From Segatella copri (GTDB lineage Bacteria > Bacteroidota > Bacteroidia > Bacteroidales > Bacteroidaceae): a stretch of 64,000 bases of DNA. Below, piece after piece: positions 17,913 to 26,035 of the stretch; the first letter of the stretch is position 1, and every line of letters begins with the position of its first letter. The position numbers and the translations under genes were made by a program. The notes under the pieces were generated by a model, which saw nothing but the letters and a program-made list of their open reading frames with translations, searched no databases and was not told the DNA's origin. Where the stretch lies: the NCBI RefSeq assembly GCF_019249795.2, contig NZ_CP156893.1, forward strand, positions 1 through 64,000, read 5' to 3'.

Positions 17913-17952
17913 AAGAGAGGGTGGGTCATAACTCCATGACCCACCCTCTCTT
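17913..17952. terminator. Strong hairpin between convergent genes, REP-like
   Basis: A 17-bp perfect stem (AAGAGAGGGTGGGTCAT at 17913-17929, complement at 17936-17952) with a 6-base loop lies between two converging genes. The sequence belongs with the AGGGTGNGTCATAA hairpins at 48998, 49217 and 61828. Confidence 0.85.
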
Positions 17953-17977
17953 GTTAAAATGCAATGTTCTGTAAATA

Positions 17978-19033
17978 TTAAGCTTTACTGCCAGGAATGG
18001 CAGAAGCAACACCTTGGTGCATCATACGCGATTTTTCCTTAGCCAAGGCTTGCATGTCTACAGCCACATCGTCTTCATCCACGATTTCTACGCCAGTCAT
18101 CGTTTCGATTACGTCTTCCATGGAAACCACTCCTCTCAGACAACCGTATTCATCCACGATGATAGAGATGTGTTCTCGTTTTTCCAACATCTTTTCCCAT
18201 ATCTGGTATAGAGATTCATCCTCGTTGAAGGAAAGAATCGGACGCATCAGTTCGGATAATCTGGTTTGGAACTCATCGTCTGAAACCAATTTGAGAACCA
18301 TATCTTTCAATACGTATCCCACAATGATATCTTTATTGTTGTCATAAACGGGAATGCGTGAGAATTTCCATTCTTTCTGTTCGTAAAACTCCTTGGTAGT
18401 CAGATTCATGTTGGCTGATTCTACTACGATGGATGGAGTCATCACCTCCTTTGCCTTTACTCCTGCCAGGTGAATGCAGCTTTTGATGATCTTGCTTTCC
18501 GATTCACGGAAGATGCCTTCTGTAGTACCTACGTCTACCATGGCCGATACCTCCTCGCGACTCACGGAAGCCTGGTGGTTCTTCGGAGTAAATACCTTAG
18601 TGATAAGTTCCGAAAGCAGTACCAAAGGATAGTTGATAAAGATGAGCACACGGATGATTTTGGTAGATGTCATGGCAAGAGAGCGCCAATATGAAGCTCC
18701 GATAGTTTTCGGGATGATTTCTGAAAGTACCAGAATCAACAGAGTGAGAATGGCGGAAATGATGCCGAAGTATTCTTCGCCAAAGAGTTTCATTGACTCG
18801 GCTCCTACACCGGCAGAACCGATGGTGTGAGCGATGGTATTGAGCGAAAGGATGGCACCCACCGGACGGTCTACGTTGTTCTTATACTGTTTCATCAGTG
18901 AGGCAGTCTTGTTGCCTTGATTCTCCTTCATCGAGATAAACGACATCGGAGTAGAAAGTAATACCGCCTCCAGGACGGAGCATAAAAAGGATAGTGACAG
19001 AGCACCTAAAAAATATAAAATGATTAAACCCAT
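17978..19033 (-). CDS. CNNM/CorC-type membrane protein (hemolysin family)
   Basis: 351 residues. The N-terminal DUF21/CNNM domain (residues 1-165) has four hydrophobic segments, starting with LIILYFLGALSLSFLCSVLEA and including LILVLSEIIPKTIG. Two CBS domains follow (about 195-310: VMTPSIVVESA, VYDNNKDIIVGYV and HISIIVDEYGCLRGVVSMEDVIE). Proteins of this family are inner-membrane Mg2+ (or divalent cation) exporters or resistance factors. The usual C-terminal CorC_HlyC domain is absent, as in the shorter members. The leader is about 150 nt and contains a stable hairpin. Confidence 0.92.
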   Translation of the reverse strand: MGLIILYFLGALSLSFLCSVLEAVLLSTPMSFISMKENQGNKTASLMKQYKNNVDRPVGAILSLNTIAHTIGSAGVGAESMKLFGEEYFGIISAILTLLILVLSEIIPKTIGASYWRSLAMTSTKIIRVLIFINYPLVLLSELITKVFTPKNHQASVSREEVSAMVDVGTTEGIFRESESKIIKSCIHLAGVKAKEVMTPSIVVESANMNLTTKEFYEQKEWKFSRIPVYDNNKDIIVGYVLKDMVLKLVSDDEFQTRLSELMRPILSFNEDESLYQIWEKMLEKREHISIIVDEYGCLRGVVSMEDVIETMTGVEIVDEDDVAVDMQALAKEKSRMMHQGVASAIPGSKA

Positions 19034-19195
19034 GTAAATTTAAATTCGTTAATAATATGTTATCTCAAGCAAGATAGATATTATTTCCGAAGACTACAGT
19101 TGAGGATGTAATGGGGAACATTACATCTATGTTTATCCAATATAAGTGCATTTTTAAATACCATTACTATATGTTTCATATTTTCTGCAAAGATA
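19034..19195 (-). promoter_or_regulatory. Promoter and structured leader of the CNNM gene
   Basis: A TATCTTTG -7 box lies at 19188-19195 on the minus strand, giving a leader of about 150 nt. Within it, GATGTAATG (19105-19113) pairs perfectly with 19119-19127 around a 5-base loop. No known riboswitch was recognised. Confidence 0.45.
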
Positions 19196-19356
19196 CTGAT
19201 AAAAAAATGAATCTAATATGTTTTTGTTGAAAATTAAATTGTTTTAATATGTTTTTGGTAAATTTGTAGAGAAGTATAAAAAATCTAATTTTAACGTAAG
19301 CGGCTCCGCGTTTATACCTTGCATAATTCAAAAAAAAGCAGTAACAGCTGATTAAA

Positions 19357-20946
19357 TTAATGCTGTTGCTGCTTTTTCCATCGGTCAGGAAGTAAGTCTC
19401 TATATTTTTCTAATGGAGTATTTGGTTGCCATTCTGCAGTCTTTTCTATTACGTCGCATATGTATTCAAACAGATTGATGCCATTCAGTCTGCATGAGAT
19501 GGCGATGGAATATAGGATAGCCGCACGTCCTGCTCCTTCGTGCGAGCCAAAGAACATTGAATTTCTTCTTGATAGTGATATGTACCTCTGGATTCTCTCA
19601 ATATAGTTGTTATCGAGAGCCGTATCACCTCTTTTGAAGATGTCACAAATGGCATTATATTCATTAAGGGCATAGCCGACCGCCTGCGCCAAGGTAGACT
19701 TGGGCAGCAAATCTTTCCTGGAAGATATTTCCTCCAGTTTCTCCAATAAATCCTGCAAAATGTCCGGTGCATATGACTGCCGATAGGCTAGATGGTCTTC
19801 AACGGTCCATCCATTTACCCCAACCTTATGTTTTTTGTCTTCTCGATAAAATCTGTTGAGGATATCTACGACCTCCTGAGCATCCTTGTCTTCCTTGCCG
19901 CAGTCGATGAAATCTCTCTTGACATGCTGCAGGCAGGCGATTCTCATAATGTCAGGATAAGCATCCGACTCCAGTTTCCGGTAAGGAGCATATGCATCAC
20001 TCTGTATGGTACCTTTATAATCAGAGAATATGTTAAGTATGACCTGCTCAGAGCGTGATCCATCCTCATATACGAAGAAGACAAGTCCCAGTTTAGGCGC
20101 ACTTACAGCCCAGAAGTAGCCTTTCTTCGAACCCTTGTCCGTAGGCTTTGTCTTGGCTAACAGCACTTTATGGTATGTCTCGTCTGCCGAGACATAATCC
20201 TGCTGCAACACTACTTGGCAGATAGCCTTATAGAAGTTTTCCAGTACATCGGCACTTCTGGCAATCAGTTTGTTTGCCGTGGCTTTCCTTAACGTAAACC
20301 CATTGTCGGCAAAGTATTTGATGATTCGCTCTACCGGCATGGAATAGATGTATCGCATCTGCAGGAGTCCTGCTGCAAAGGAAGGTGAATAGGAAGAATT
20401 CAACAACAGAGCCGGCGGAGTTTTCCCCGGATACATGATACTTCCATCAGTATAAGTGTTGATGTGATACACGGTCTTGATGAATTTGATGGGTTCCATG
20501 CTGTAACGTATACAGGTACGAGTTCCGAAGAGACGCAACGTCTTCAAAAACTCTGCATCCATGACTGGATCTATCGTAACATGCACCTCTTTCATCTCGT
20601 AATGCATGTCACGCTTGGCTCCGTTGTTTTTGCGTGCCTTTCTCTTTTCGGCCTGCTCTGTTTTCTTCTTGTCAAATTCCTCCTGGGTCATCGAGTCTTG
20701 TGGATTCTTTTCCTGACGTTCGGACTTCTTGCCTGAAACGAGCTTGCCGAGTGCCTTGTTCTGACGATTCGCTTTGTCAATGGCGATTCCTTTCTGGACG
20801 AGTAATTCTTCTAATGACTTTATACGTTCAATGAGTTCGCTGACCTGTGTAGTCAACGAACTCACCGTAGCATTAGCTTGCTGAAGCTGTTCGTTTGCAA
20901 GCTGAAGCTGTTCCTTTAAAAGTACTATAATTTCGTCCTTTTTCAT
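19357..20946 (-). CDS. tnpC: IS66 transposase TnpC, intact
   Basis: 529 residues. The N-terminal coiled coil (QLQLANEQLQQANATVSSL) is followed by a zinc-binding-like and linker region and the IS66 DDE domain (YVSADETYHKVL near 245, GTIQSDAYAPYRKL near 320, and the glutamate in ALDNNYIERIQRYI near 460). The IS66_C tail contains FFGSHEGA and ends in WKKQQQH. The reading frame is complete, so this copy could be active and could supply transposase to copy 1. Confidence 0.95.
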   Translation of the reverse strand: MKKDEIIVLLKEQLQLANEQLQQANATVSSLTTQVSELIERIKSLEELLVQKGIAIDKANRQNKALGKLVSGKKSERQEKNPQDSMTQEEFDKKKTEQAEKRKARKNNGAKRDMHYEMKEVHVTIDPVMDAEFLKTLRLFGTRTCIRYSMEPIKFIKTVYHINTYTDGSIMYPGKTPPALLLNSSYSPSFAAGLLQMRYIYSMPVERIIKYFADNGFTLRKATANKLIARSADVLENFYKAICQVVLQQDYVSADETYHKVLLAKTKPTDKGSKKGYFWAVSAPKLGLVFFVYEDGSRSEQVILNIFSDYKGTIQSDAYAPYRKLESDAYPDIMRIACLQHVKRDFIDCGKEDKDAQEVVDILNRFYREDKKHKVGVNGWTVEDHLAYRQSYAPDILQDLLEKLEEISSRKDLLPKSTLAQAVGYALNEYNAICDIFKRGDTALDNNYIERIQRYISLSRRNSMFFGSHEGAGRAAILYSIAISCRLNGINLFEYICDVIEKTAEWQPNTPLEKYRDLLPDRWKKQQQH

Positions 20947-21046
20947 AGTGCAAAGGTACGAAAAAATATCGAGATATGCAAGGATTTTTAGATATTTATT
21001 TTTCTATCTTGTTGATACACAGTTCATTAAATATAATCTTATGCGC

Positions 21047-21394
21047 CTATAGATTAAGCCGTTTCCTATATCTCATACTTTTCAGGCAAATTCCGCTCAT
21101 GATGGCAGATAGCGTCTTGTACGGCATTTTGCATTGTTTGCTTTGGGGATCAAAGAATGGTAATTCAAAGGTTCCTCGCTCCAGTCGCTTCTGATACAGC
21201 AAGAAACCGTCGCCATCCCATTTTAGCATTTTTACCTGCTGGCGATTCTTTGAGAAGAAGATGAAGACGGCACCACCGAGTGGCGGCAGCTCCATCTCCG
21301 TCCTCACAATCTGGTACAGGCCATTTATGCCCATGTTCATTCGGACATATCGCTGGCAGACGTAATACTGGGTGTTTTCGTTTAATCCAAACAT
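21047..21394 (-). CDS. tnpB: IS66 accessory protein TnpB (copy 2)
   Basis: 115 residues, identical in sequence to the copy-1 protein. It overlaps the end of tnpA by 13 bp. Confidence 0.95.
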   Translation of the reverse strand: MFGLNENTQYYVCQRYVRMNMGINGLYQIVRTEMELPPLGGAVFIFFSKNRQQVKMLKWDGDGFLLYQKRLERGTFELPFFDPQSKQCKMPYKTLSAIMSGICLKSMRYRKRLNL

Positions 21395-21792
21395 AGCAAG
21401 TCCTCCTTCTCGTAAAGTTTCATCAGATGCATGACTGATTTGGCACTACCTTTCTTGATGGTGACTATCGTTCCATTGGGAAAGGTTAAGGTTATGCCGA
21501 AAAGATAATTTTCCGGGCAGACGGAATCGGATGACATTTCCATGGGAAGGAACATCATCCCAGTGTCCTTGGCTGTTGCTTCGGAACATTCCTTACGGGC
21601 TTCGGCCTGAAGCAGACGAATCTGTTGTTTGGCTAACCTAACAGAATAACCTTTCTCTGACATCCATCTATGCATCGAGCGATGGTTTACATGCCGTTCC
21701 TTTAAAAAAGGAATCAAACTGGCTTTTGGATTATGATTCAAATGAATCTGGAAGGCATTCCATGCCCTCTCATAACGTTCTGTTGCTCTCAT
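21382..21792 (-). CDS. tnpA: IS66 accessory protein TnpA (copy 2)
   Basis: 136 residues from the ATG at 21792, chosen for the same reason as in copy 1 (a TACCTTTG box upstream). It differs from copy 1 at MEMSSDS versus MEMPSDS. Confidence 0.88.
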   Translation of the reverse strand: MRATERYERAWNAFQIHLNHNPKASLIPFLKERHVNHRSMHRWMSEKGYSVRLAKQQIRLLQAEARKECSEATAKDTGMMFLPMEMSSDSVCPENYLFGITLTFPNGTIVTIKKGSAKSVMHLMKLYEKEDLLCLD

Positions 21793-21873
21793 AATTGCGT
21801 TGCTTTTAAAATTATGGTGCAAAGGTAAGAACTTTTACGATAAAGGGCAAGGTATAAACGCGGAGCCGCTTAC

Positions 21874-22294
21874 CTGCAGTCATCAAGGGAAATGCCAGTG
21901 AGATTCAGGCATTGTACTCTCACCAGATAGGCATGCAGGGAGTGGATAGTCACCAGGAAACCTATGAGGTGAGAAACAGGCTAAGAAACTGGCTCAGCAA
22001 CTTTCCTGTATCATAGTTGTAACTGGAGCCATAGACTTCATCACGGATGGCGAAAGAATGGCTTATGTTCATGAAGGACATCCCATGATGAGCAAGGTTA
22101 CTGCAATGGGATGTACTGCCACTGGTATCGTTGGGGCATTCCTTGCTGTGAACTCCGATCCTCTGGAAGCATCTTTTCATGCCATGAAAGCCATGGAAAT
22201 TGCCGGAGAAAGGACAGCTTCCCTGTCTAGAGGCAATGGTAGCATGATGATTAACTTCCTCGATGAACTCTACAATCTTATGGCTGATGACTAG
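21874..22294 (+). pseudogene. thiM: thiM (hydroxyethylthiazole kinase), 5'-truncated and frameshifted
   Basis: The first codons after the IS66 end read VIKGNASEIQALYS..., the ThiM motif after the thiazole-binding region. After a one-base frameshift near 21970 the frame continues with QLSCIIVVTGAIDFITDGER, then GHPMMSKVTAMGCTATG (ATP/anion-hole region with the catalytic cysteine) and GSMMINFLDELYNL, ending at 22294. ThiM phosphorylates the thiazole alcohol in thiamine salvage. Roughly the first half of the gene is missing at the IS66 junction. Other thi genes are not in the window. Confidence 0.88.
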
Positions 22295-22601
22295 GATTAT
22301 CAGAATCAAGAGACGTTCCTTCATGAAAAGCTTCATTGCAATCAATCTCTTTGGCATAATTGTTACTTGCGAAGAGCTTTCTAAAGAAGAACTCAACCAT
22401 GAGCTTATACATACGGCTCAAGCAAGGGAGTTGTTGTATATCCCATTCTACCTCTGGTACATCATAGAATGGTTTTTCTTATTTCTCAGATATCAGAATT
22501 GGATGTGGGCATATTACAACATCAGGTTTGAAAAGGAAGCCTATGCTCACCAAGAAGACCTGGAATATTTAAATCGAAGGAAACATTATTGCTATAGATG
22601 A
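22287..22601 (+). CDS. Small membrane-associated protein with HELIH motif
   Basis: 104 residues if started at the ATG at 22287, which overlaps the thiM stop; the ATG at 22323 (MKSFIAINLFG) is an alternative. A hydrophobic segment, IAINLFGIIV, is followed by LNHELIHTAQ, which has the HExxH form of zinc peptidases. A second hydrophobic stretch, LLYIPFYLWYIIEWFFLFL, and a conserved-looking tail with EAYAHQEDLEYL follow. No family name was recognised. The EAYAHQ glutamate could be a third metal ligand. A protease role is only suggested. Confidence 0.65.
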   Translation: MTRIIRIKRRSFMKSFIAINLFGIIVTCEELSKEELNHELIHTAQARELLYIPFYLWYIIEWFFLFLRYQNWMWAYYNIRFEKEAYAHQEDLEYLNRRKHYCYR

Positions 22602-22842
22602 TATTACGTGGTTCCATAATCTTACTATTCCCCAGTTTTTTGGGGAATAGTTCTACACTTTTTCCCAAAATTCCACAGGGGCAATTTATGGCACACAAAT
22701 TATAAGTCTCTGTATATCAAGCTTATCATCTTTTCTATTATCTTTTGGCATGCAGGTTGCAACCATGAATAGTGGGTTCGATAATGAATCCCAAAACAGA
22801 GAAAATAACAATAAATAGTAACAATTTAAAATAGATAAGATT
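22602..22842. other. Intergenic region with hairpin and leader of the next gene
   Basis: CTATTCCCC (22625-22633) and its complement (22642-22650) form a hairpin followed by T-rich sequence, a probable terminator for the preceding gene. The rest is the leader of the secreted-protein gene at 22843; no gene is seen. Confidence 0.5.
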
Positions 22843-23175
22843 ATGAAGAAGTTCGTTTTTGCAGCTATCGCAGCTATGGTAATGGTTTCAGTAAGTAACG
22901 TATTTGCATCAAGCAAAATGATGATAGATAATTCAGAAGTAGTTCCAGTTGACACTGTAGCACCTGAAACTCCAAAGGATTCAGCAGAGATCAGCACACC
23001 TGTTTTGCCTCAGGCGGGTGCAGAGAATTCAACAGAGCAGGCGACTCCTGCAGAGACAACAGCAGAGTCTGTAGAAACAACCCAATCTGAGCAGCCAGCT
23101 GAGGTTCAGGAGACTCCACAGAAGAACGCCCAGCAGGAGTCAACAGAGATAGAACAGGCTGCTGTTTCAGAGTAA
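22843..23175 (+). CDS. Secreted low-complexity Glu/Thr/Pro-rich protein
   Basis: 110 residues. The clear signal peptide MKKFVFAAIAAMVMVSVSNVFA is cleaved after AFA/FA. The mature part (about 85 residues) is disordered in character: rich in E, T, P, A, Q and S, with no cysteine and a net strong negative charge. No domain is visible. It stands alone between a leader with an AAATAGATAAGATT-type ribosome-binding region and a strong terminator. Function unknown; an exported spacer or matrix-like protein is possible. Confidence 0.8.
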   Translation: MKKFVFAAIAAMVMVSVSNVFASSKMMIDNSEVVPVDTVAPETPKDSAEISTPVLPQAGAENSTEQATPAETTAESVETTQSEQPAEVQETPQKNAQQESTEIEQAAVSE

Positions 23176-23200
23176 CAAATATCTGATTTTCAATATAATT

Positions 23201-23250
23201 AAAACGCAGAGGTCTGCTGGCAGTAATGCCGGCAGATTTCTGCGTTTAAT
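23201..23250 (+). terminator. Terminator of the secreted-protein gene
   Basis: A long hairpin pairs ACGCAGA...CTGCTGGCA with TGCCGGCAG...TCTGCGT around GTAA, followed by a short T-rich tail. Confidence 0.8.
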
Positions 23251-23344
23251 TTAATACATCTAATTATTCTTAAAAAAACTTGATAACCCATCTTATAATG
23301 AAGTAAATTATGTATTTTTTCATATTATAATTAAGATTAAAGCT

Positions 23345-23665
23345 ATGACAAAGAATACAATGGCAAACAAACTTCCAAGGAAGTTGATTCAAAAGATGGA
23401 AATCGTGGGTGAGCAGATTAAGCTTGCCAGATTACGGCGCAACCTGAGCATGGCACAAGTTGCAGAAAGGGCAACATGCTCGGAAGTTACACTTTGCAAG
23501 GTAGAGAAGGGATTACCAACGGTCTCCATCGGAATTTACCTTCGTGTACTCTATGCTCTTCAGCTGGATGATGACATCTTGCTCCTGGCAAAGGATGACA
23601 AACTCGGAAGGGCATTGCAGGATATGGGACTGAAGCATCGTCAACGAGCATCTAAAAAGGAATAG
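23345..23665 (+). CDS. hipB: HipB-type antitoxin, XRE family
   Basis: 106 residues. The XRE helix-turn-helix occupies about residues 20-80 (QIKLARLRRNLSMAQVAERA, then CSEVTLCKVEKG). It lies 2 bp upstream of hipA, the standard operon order, and should bind HipA and repress the operon. The start at 23345 is used; the in-frame ATG at 23360 is an alternative that leaves the domain intact. Confidence 0.88.
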   Translation: MTKNTMANKLPRKLIQKMEIVGEQIKLARLRRNLSMAQVAERATCSEVTLCKVEKGLPTVSIGIYLRVLYALQLDDDILLLAKDDKLGRALQDMGLKHRQRASKKE

Positions 23666-23667
23666 GA

Positions 23668-24920
23668 ATGGAACGACTGTTTGTTTTCGCTGATTTTAAC
23701 TGGCTCGGCAAAGGGGAGCTGGTAGGGGAGTTGTGCTATGAAAAATTGCGCGGCTCTGGCAGTTATGCATTTAAGTTTGATGAGAATTGGCTTAAGGTTC
23801 ATGCCGGAATTAAGCTTTCGGAAGACATCAACAATTACCCAGGCATGCAATATACCCAGCCAGGAAGTGATATTTTCGGATGTTTTTCTGATGCTTTGCC
23901 AGATAGGTGGGGACGTACCTTGCTCAAAAGAAGAGAACAGATACAGGCCGCTGAAGAAAAAAGAGCAGTCAGACCTCTTTCCTCATTCGATTATCTCATG
24001 GGCATCGATGACTCCTCCAGAATGGGTGGATTTAGGTTTAAGAAGGAAATGGAAGGTGATTATATCAATGTGTCTCCATCTCTCAAGATACCCCATTAAC
24101 AGAGATTAGAGAATTGGTTCATGCCAGTCAAGAAGTAGAGAGATCTGAAGAGAATGATGTTTTGCCTGAGAAAAAATGGATAGCGCAGCTCATCCAACCT
24201 GGTACTTCATTGGGTGGCGCAAGACCTAAAGCAGGCGTATTGGATGAAAAAGGTAATCTATGCATCGCGAAGTTTCCTTCTCGAAAAGATGACTATGACG
24301 CAGGACTTTGGGAGCATTTTTCTCACCTGCTAGCTCAAAAGGCTGGTATCCTGGTAGCTCAAACCAGGGTGTTGGGAGGATTGGGAAAATATCACACACT
24401 CCTGTCTAAACGCTTTGACCGAACTACAGAAGCTAAGAGAATCCATTTTGCGTCATCCATGTCTCTGCTAGGATTAAAGGATGGTGAAAATGCACAAGGT
24501 GGTTATGGTTATCTCGATATTGTTGATTTCATACTCCAAGGTTGCTGCGACGTAGAGAAAAATCTTCTGGAACTCTACCGAAGGGTTGTCTTCAACATCT
24601 GCATTGGAAATTCTGATGACCACTTCAGAAACCATGGCTTTCTGCTCACACCAAAGGGCTGGACTCTATCACCAACCTATGATATGAATCCTACCCTTAA
24701 TGAATATCAGAGTCTTCTGATAAATGAATCTTCAAACAAGGCAGACATCAATATTCTGCTTGATTCATCTGAAAGCTACATGATTAAGAGGGAGAAAGCT
24801 GAAATCATCATCCAAGAGGTTCAAGCAGCAGTTAGTCAATGGGAAAGTTTAGCTACTCTGCTTCAAATCCCAGCTAGAGAGATGGCTATGTTTAAAAAAA
24901 GGTTTAAGCTTAATCTATAA
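23668..24920 (+). pseudogene. hipA: HipA-type kinase toxin, split by a one-base frameshift
   Basis: Two frames make one HipA. 23668-24099 encodes the N-terminal subdomain (FVFADFNWLGKGELVGEL, then DALPDRWGRTLLKRRE) and stops after ...SLKIPH. The second frame starts effectively with PLTEIRELVHAS and runs to 24920, with the phosphate-loop motif TSLGGARPKAGV, the catalytic NSDDHFRNHG and the Mg-binding SPTYDMNP. The break falls in a run of four Cs at 24091-24094; five Cs would restore KIPPLTEIREL exactly. HipA phosphorylates a tRNA synthetase or similar target and causes dormancy. As read, the kinase part lacks its N-terminal lobe. Sequencing error, mutation or a switchable homopolymer are all possible. 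Confidence 0.9.
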
Positions 24921-24959
24921 TATAATGAAGTATCGAACCTATTTGCTTCATTATATTAT
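24917..24959 (+). terminator. Hairpin after hipA
   Basis: A 14-bp perfect A+T-rich stem (ATAATATAATGAAG at 24917-24930 and its complement at 24946-24959) follows the hipA stop codon; there is no T tail. Confidence 0.5.
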
Positions 24960-25056
24960 GGGTTATCCTGCAGTCTCTATCATGTCGATGATGGTATAGA
25001 TTGGCAAGATATCCAATGCAAGTTGGGTGTTAAAATGGTAAGAAAGGAGATTATTT

Positions 25057-25350
25057 ATGTCACAAAAGAAGATATTCAGATGCCAGGATTGTGGGTACGA
25101 GACAGAAGTATATGAGGGACGTGGCTTCATGGGACAGCATATCGAAGCCATGTCTTGTCCTGGCTGCAGAAACATAGTACCTCTTGTGGTGGGTGGAGTA
25201 ATTGGTGATGCTGCATCTAGTTTTAATTCTCTTGTAGGAAGGCTATGTCTAAGATGTGGTTCTGACAGGATTCACAGGTGGGATATGCATACTTGCCCAA
25301 AGTGCGGGAGCAAGATGCAACCCACTGGCGAAGAAGAGTTTTGGACATGA
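25057..25350 (+). CDS. Zinc-ribbon protein with four CxxC pairs
   Basis: 97 residues with two zinc ribbons: CQDC and CPGC (residues 9-40), and CLRC and CPKC (about 64-87). It ends in MQPTGEEEFWT. A GAAAGGAG ribosome-binding site precedes the ATG. No enzymatic motif is present; small zinc-ribbon proteins of this kind often bind nucleic acid or partner proteins. The last about 110 bp are duplicated, in inverted orientation, at 51110-51218. Confidence 0.8.
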   Translation: MSQKKIFRCQDCGYETEVYEGRGFMGQHIEAMSCPGCRNIVPLVVGGVIGDAASSFNSLVGRLCLRCGSDRIHRWDMHTCPKCGSKMQPTGEEEFWT

Positions 25351-25385
25351 AAATTCTAGCCTTTATAGGAAAAAGAAATTCCTTT

Positions 25386-25865
25386 TCAAACTTGTTTTTC
25401 TATCCAGGTCATAAGTACCGCCACTGCATATTGCTGTTCTTCTTCTGTCAACTGTCTTCCGGTAGGTATATGATGCCATTTGAAGAAACAACCACGGCAG
25501 CAGCAGCCGGTAGCATGCTGGGCAATGAATACAGGATGACCTCTCATCGGTGTCTGCTTGCCGTCATTGGGAATCACTGCTGGAGCAAGACGTTTGGCAA
25601 CGAAATCCTCCGCATGCTTACGGATGGTAGCCAATCCCTTTTCTGCAATATATTCCTTATCCTTCTTCGAGAGATGGAAACGGCTGCGGAAAGCTGACCC
25701 GGAAAGTCTTTCAAACAGATCTGTCAAATCATACTCTTTGTCTGAAGAAGTATGGTTTTCTTTACTGTCTGAGGAGACAGAGTCTTTCTGATGATCCTCT
25801 ATCTCCTCAGGAAACAAATTGAGTTCTACATATTTGGCTTGGTTTCCTTTTGAATCTTTTTTCAT
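25386..25865 (-). CDS. DUF4186 domain protein
   Basis: 159 residues. The N-terminal 55 residues are charged and probably disordered. The DUF4186 domain (about 50-157) has RFHLSKKDKEYIAEKG, RLAPAVIPNDGKQTPM and ATGCCCRGCFFKWH, whose cysteines may bind metal. Function of the family is unknown. It converges on the zinc-ribbon gene with a 35-bp gap. A 29-bp piece of this gene occurs again at 51218-51246, joined to the zinc-ribbon fragment. Confidence 0.85.
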   Translation of the reverse strand: MKKDSKGNQAKYVELNLFPEEIEDHQKDSVSSDSKENHTSSDKEYDLTDLFERLSGSAFRSRFHLSKKDKEYIAEKGLATIRKHAEDFVAKRLAPAVIPNDGKQTPMRGHPVFIAQHATGCCCRGCFFKWHHIPTGRQLTEEEQQYAVAVLMTWIEKQV

Positions 25866-26035
25866 TTTTATGAGTCTCCTATATATATGAATCTCCTATA
25901 TATTTAATGGATACTAGCTGGCTGCTGCGGTGGGCAGAATACCTGATTCTCTGCAGCTTGAGATTTCTATTTCTTTTCTTCTTGTTCCATTTTTAATACT
26001 CTCTTATACAATTATTTAAAATCAAAGTCTTTCAT

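Larger units (their letters stand above)
19296..21873 (-). mobile_element. IS66-family element, copy 2, intact
   Basis: 2.58 kb, with the same inverted-repeat ends as copy 1 and uninterrupted tnpA, tnpB and tnpC. The flanking 8-mers differ (ATTTTAAC at the left, CTGCAGTC at the right), so the target duplication expected of IS66 is missing. The right end abuts the middle of a thiM gene whose 5' part is not at the left end. It is in the same orientation as copy 1. Confidence 0.95.
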
